NCBI GenBank assembly: GCA_964474635.1
Contig: CAYYTT010000085.1
Coordinates: 1 to 17,018 of the forward strand
Direction of reading: 5' to 3'
From: CAYUYV01 sp964474635
GTDB lineage: Bacteria > Pseudomonadota > Alphaproteobacteria > JAJFIK01
DNA length: 17,018 bases
Part shown: in pieces, positions 14,060 through 17,018 of the stretch
Position numbering within the stretch: the stretch's first letter is position 1
Layout: each line of letters opens with the position of its first letter
Made by a program: the position numbers and the translations under genes
Notes under the pieces: generated by a model
What the model was told of the DNA's origin: nothing
The model's database searches: none
What the model saw: the letters and a program-made list of their open reading frames with translations, nothing else

Positions 14060-16672
14060 TCAGGCCTTTCGCGCCCGCGTGAGAAGGTCGAGAGCCGCCG
14101 GCAGGACAAGCAGAGAACACAGCAAGGTGAAGGAGATAGCCAGGGTCAGCAACGCCCCCATGCTGGCCGTGCCCCGGTGATCGGACAGGGCCAGCGTCCC
14201 GAACGAGGCGATCGTGGTCAGGGCGCTGAAAAACACCGCCCGCGGCGTCGTTGTCGTGAACACGCTGCTGTGCGTGACAAATTGACGGCTTCGCAGGGCA
14301 AGGTGAATGCCGCTGTCCGCGCCAAGGCCAATGAGCAGCGGGATCACGATGACATTGGCAAAATTGTACGGCTGGCCCAGCAAGACGCCGGCCGCCGACG
14401 TGAAGACGGCCGCGAGGGCTACGGGAAACAAAATCACGAGCACCATCACCACATCGCGCAGCAACAGCCAAAGCAGGCCGAACACGATGATGGCCGCCGT
14501 CACGCTGGCCTGAAGCATGGATCCGGCGACGATTTCCCCAGCACGCAAAACCGTGAGGGCGCTGCCCGTTGCCCCGGGCGCGACGGCCACCACAGCCTCC
14601 ACGAAGGTCCGTCTCTGGTCCTCGTTCCGGGCATCCAGGCTGTCTGCGGGCGTGATTTCAATGCGCAGCCGCCCGTCGGTGGCCCGGAACCGCTCCACGA
14701 TCTCCGGCGGCAGGGTGTCCTCGGTGACGAGGTCGGGCTGAAGCTGGGCCCGCAACCGGTCCATCTGAAAGCCCCAGAAACGGAAAAGATCCTGCTCAAG
14801 ACGGCCTTCAAGGCCCGGCTCCTTGGCCAGGGCCGCCGCATAGGCCTCAAGACTTTTCGCAAGGCGCGCCGCTTCGGCGCTCGCGGGCGATTGGCCAAGT
14901 TCCTGGCGCAGGGCCTCCAGGCCGCCGCCACCCGTATCGCGTGACGCCTCCAGCGAGTCGCCCAGGGCCTTTTGCAGGGGGGTGCGGGCCAGATCGATCA
15001 GTTCGAGCTTGTAGTCCTGGTCCTCGGGGACAAAGTCGTAAAGCCCGACCACACGGCCGACCTCTGGCAGGGTGTCCAGGGTTTGCTTGAGTGCGGCCGC
15101 CTCATCCGAGCCATTGACCAGAACGTTCAGGCGATAGGGCGCGGTGCGCGAATCATCAAACAAACGCTGGAAGGTGCGCACGGACGGACTGTCCGGATCG
15201 CGCAGGTGCATGGGGTCGGCGTCAAAGCGCACCTGGGAGAGAAGGGGCAGGGCGAGAACGCCCAAGGCCACTGTCCCGAAGGCCAGTCCGCGCCCGAGCG
15301 GGCCCGCCGTGACCTCCGCAAGCTGACGACCCGAGGCGGGTGTCTGCCGCGCCTTGGCCAGGGGCAGGATGGCCGCGGCGGCCGGAATGACCGTGATGGC
15401 CACCATGAAGGCAACCAGAACGCCGGCGCCGGAAATAATCCCAAGCTGCGCCATGCCGACGAATTTGGTGGGCACAAAGGCGAAAAAGGCGAGGGCGGTC
15501 GTCGGCGCGCACAGGGCAAGCGCGCCGCCCACTTCGCGCACGGAGGTTTGGATCGACAAAATCGCTGTGGACCCCGTCCGCCGGGTCTCCATGATGTGGA
15601 GCGCGAAGTGGATGGCAAAGTCGATCCCAAGCCCGATCAACAACACCGCGAATGCGATCGACACGAGATTGAGCGCCCCGATGGTCAAGGCGGCGAAGCC
15701 CGCCGTGATCCCGAGGGTGAGAACCAACGTCGCCAGGGCCGTCATCACCATGCCGAAGGAGCGCAGGGCCAGCCACAACAAGATGGCGACCAGGACGAAG
15801 GACAGCCCCAGGGAGATCTCAATTCCGCTTGAGACACTGCGCAGTTCCTCGGTCCGCAGGGCCGGCGTTCCGGTGATGCCATATTCAAGGCCGGGCCAGG
15901 CCTCGGCCGCTTCAATGCTCTTCAAGGTCTCTTCGATAATGGCGATGACGCGCTTTGCCGGCTGAAGCGACATAAAGTCGAGTTCGGGCGAGACGGCGAT
16001 AACCCGCTGATTGATCGCATCCGGATCATCGTCCAGCGTGAAGAGGCGTTGCCAGGACAGAGCGCTCGGCGTAGCGGAAAGGCGGGCATCCACGACCCGG
16101 CTCAATTCCCCATAGACCGGGTCCAGAAAGGCGCGGTCCTCCTCGCCCCGGTCCGCGCTGCGCGCCAGTTCGGCCCGGCTCGCAAGGGCAGCAAAAAGGG
16201 CATCGGCGGAGCGGTCTCGATTGATCGCCTCGATCACGGGCGCGGCCTTTGTCAGCCGGTTCAATTGACCGTCGAGCTTTTCCTCCGACATCAGAAGAAG
16301 GCCATTGCGCGCGAAAAACGGATGGCTTGTGGGCGCGTAAACCCCGCGGATCGCCTCGGTGCGTTGGGCCAGCCTTTCCGACACGCTGGCGGTAAAGGCG
16401 TCCACTTCATCCGCGCTCGGCGCGCGCACCCAAACCAGGATGACGTCGTCGAGATTGGGAAAGGCCGCTTCAAAGTCGCGCTGGGCAACCCGGTAAGGCA
16501 GGTCCGGGTCGATCATGTCGCTGGCGTCGGTATTGATCCGCAGGTCATTCAACGCCAGCAATGTGCCGCCCATGGCCAGAAGCGTCACGCCCAGCAGGAA
16601 GGCGCGCGGCCAGGCGTGCACCCGGCGCACCCACCACAACAAGCCCGCTTCAATGACCGAAATGGCGCCCAT
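14060..16672 (-). CDS. hpnN: HpnN-type hopanoid RND transporter (MMPL family)
   Basis: An 870-residue inner-membrane protein of the RND/MMPL superfamily, closest by pattern to HpnN, which moves hopanoids to the outer membrane. Layout: an N-terminal helix (about 22-41), a periplasmic domain with FPNLDDVILVWVRAP (71-85) and HPFFARNGLLLMSEEKL (117-133), a first helix bundle (about 287-435) with the GLGIDFAIHF motif (347-356), a second periplasmic domain, and a second bundle with NFANVIVIPLLIGLGADSG, IHLALRSRQF and RAVFFSALTTIASFGTLALSDHRG near the C-terminus. These C-terminal motifs are strongly HpnN-like, as is the length. I start at the ATG at 16672; the frame extends to a TTG at 16765 with no family-like sequence. 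The MlaC/HpnM-like gene follows on the same strand. Substrate is inferred. Confidence 0.88.
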   Translation of the reverse strand: MGAISVIEAGLLWWVRRVHAWPRAFLLGVTLLAMGGTLLALNDLRINTDASDMIDPDLPYRVAQRDFEAAFPNLDDVILVWVRAPSADEVDAFTASVSERLAQRTEAIRGVYAPTSHPFFARNGLLLMSEEKLDGQLNRLTKAAPVIEAINRDRSADALFAALASRAELARSADRGEEDRAFLDPVYGELSRVVDARLSATPSALSWQRLFTLDDDPDAINQRVIAVSPELDFMSLQPAKRVIAIIEETLKSIEAAEAWPGLEYGITGTPALRTEELRSVSSGIEISLGLSFVLVAILLWLALRSFGMVMTALATLVLTLGITAGFAALTIGALNLVSIAFAVLLIGLGIDFAIHFALHIMETRRTGSTAILSIQTSVREVGGALALCAPTTALAFFAFVPTKFVGMAQLGIISGAGVLVAFMVAITVIPAAAAILPLAKARQTPASGRQLAEVTAGPLGRGLAFGTVALGVLALPLLSQVRFDADPMHLRDPDSPSVRTFQRLFDDSRTAPYRLNVLVNGSDEAAALKQTLDTLPEVGRVVGLYDFVPEDQDYKLELIDLARTPLQKALGDSLEASRDTGGGGLEALRQELGQSPASAEAARLAKSLEAYAAALAKEPGLEGRLEQDLFRFWGFQMDRLRAQLQPDLVTEDTLPPEIVERFRATDGRLRIEITPADSLDARNEDQRRTFVEAVVAVAPGATGSALTVLRAGEIVAGSMLQASVTAAIIVFGLLWLLLRDVVMVLVILFPVALAAVFTSAAGVLLGQPYNFANVIVIPLLIGLGADSGIHLALRSRQFVTHSSVFTTTTPRAVFFSALTTIASFGTLALSDHRGTASMGALLTLAISFTLLCSLLVLPAALDLLTRARKA

Positions 16673-16816
16673 GATCGAAAACCCCGTTCGTCGTGCCGGA
16701 AAAAAACTCTGTTGCCCATCATGCGGGCGCGGTCGCGGCGTGATGTGCCGTGCACTCCGGTGCAATATGGGGCGCAGGCTATACGGGTTCGGCGCGCGGT
16801 TTAAGGGGTGGTTACG

Positions 16817-17017
16817 TCAAGAGCCGGCCTCGCTGGGACGGCGGGCCGCCCGCGACGGAGACGGCACGACGAAAGGCTCGCCAGGCGGGCTTTCCTTACG
16901 CCCTTGGGACTGGATTTCGGGGCGATCGATCCGGGTCGCGTCCCAGCGCCGGTAGGCCTGCCGCAACCGCTCGCGCCCACGGAAGCGCCCAGCAACCGAG
17001 CGCCCAGCAACCGAGCG
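16817..17017 (-). CDS. Possible C-terminus of an unknown gene, cut by the window edge
   Basis: An open frame enters at the right edge on the - strand and ends at a TGA (16817-16819), giving ~66 residues: two RSVAG repeats, then RFRGRERLRQAYRRWDATRIDRPEI and a Pro/Ser/Arg-rich tail. The charged, helical-looking middle and lack of stops hint at a real gene end 144 nt upstream of the HpnN-type gene, but another frame on the same strand is also open (stop near 16801). No family is recognised. Low confidence. Confidence 0.3.
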   Translation of the reverse strand, partial: RSVAGRSVAGRFRGRERLRQAYRRWDATRIDRPEIQSQGRKESPPGEPFVVPSPSRAARRPSEAGS

Positions 17018-17018
17018 C
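16985..17018. repeat. 15-bp tandem repeat at the right edge
   Basis: GCGCCCAGCAACCGA is repeated at 16985 and 17000, with a third copy beginning at 17015 and running off the window. The period of 15 keeps frame, giving RSVAG repeats in the possible partial gene. Confidence 0.85.

Noticed and set aside
13616..14944. A 442-residue open frame on the + strand
   Set aside because: Most of it is antisense to the well-supported HpnN-type gene, and its product is Arg/Gln/His-rich with no domain. Long antisense frames are common in GC-rich DNA.

Overview
The window is GC-rich (roughly two thirds G+C by eye), densely coded DNA from an alphaproteobacterium. The gene order bamE-like lipoprotein / ubiquinol-cytochrome c chaperone / yceD (DUF177) / rpmF / plsX / fabH / ihfA / MerR regulator is typical of Rhodospirillales-like alphaproteobacteria. 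The proton-pumping pyrophosphatase, the bc1-complex chaperone and the hopanoid-type HpnN transporter fit the same placement. I infer the lineage from gene content and synteny only; no species is claimed.

Layout. (1) 2-1236, + strand: the C-terminus of a membrane H+-pyrophosphatase (hppA), a hairpin terminator, then a complete soluble inorganic pyrophosphatase (ppa). (2) 1358-1426: two back-to-back terminators separate ppa from the convergent BamE-type lipoprotein (1441-2022, - strand). (3) 2046-2153: a six-copy 18-bp tandem array lies between bamE and the divergent chaperone gene. (4) 2423-6180, + strand: the bc1 chaperone and yceD overlap by 4 nt; rpmF follows after a terminator and a possible promoter; plsX and fabH overlap by 4 nt. 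(5) 6340-8630, + strand: ihfA with a good promoter candidate, then an unusually long (615 aa) MerR-type regulator. (6) 8966-10477, - strand: an undecaprenyl-phosphate sugar transferase that would start a surface polysaccharide. (7) 11112-12392, + strand: an MscS-type mechanosensitive channel and a small single-pass membrane protein of unknown function, closed by a strong bidirectional terminator at 12622-12656. (8) 12692-16672, - strand: a MlaC/HpnM-type periplasmic lipid-binding protein and a large HpnN-type RND/MMPL protein. At the right edge a partial reading frame runs off the window on the - strand.

Functionally most of the window is envelope and membrane-lipid biology: outer-membrane assembly (BamE), phospholipid and fatty-acid initiation (PlsX, FabH), hopanoid or lipid trafficking (HpnN, MlaC/HpnM), polysaccharide initiation and osmotic protection (MscS). 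Energy-metabolism genes (two pyrophosphatases, bc1 assembly) sit beside it.

I do not see a phage, insertion sequence, CRISPR array, toxin-antitoxin pair or defence system, nor an obvious new multi-gene system. The most unusual non-genic signal is a recurrence of short tandem duplications (units of 10-31 bp, mostly 14-19) at gene ends, leaders and the linker of one secreted protein: about eight in 17 kb. The six-copy array at 2046-2153, whose units carry a DnaA-box-like TCCACA core, deserves the closest look. The other unusual item is the oversized MerR-like regulator.
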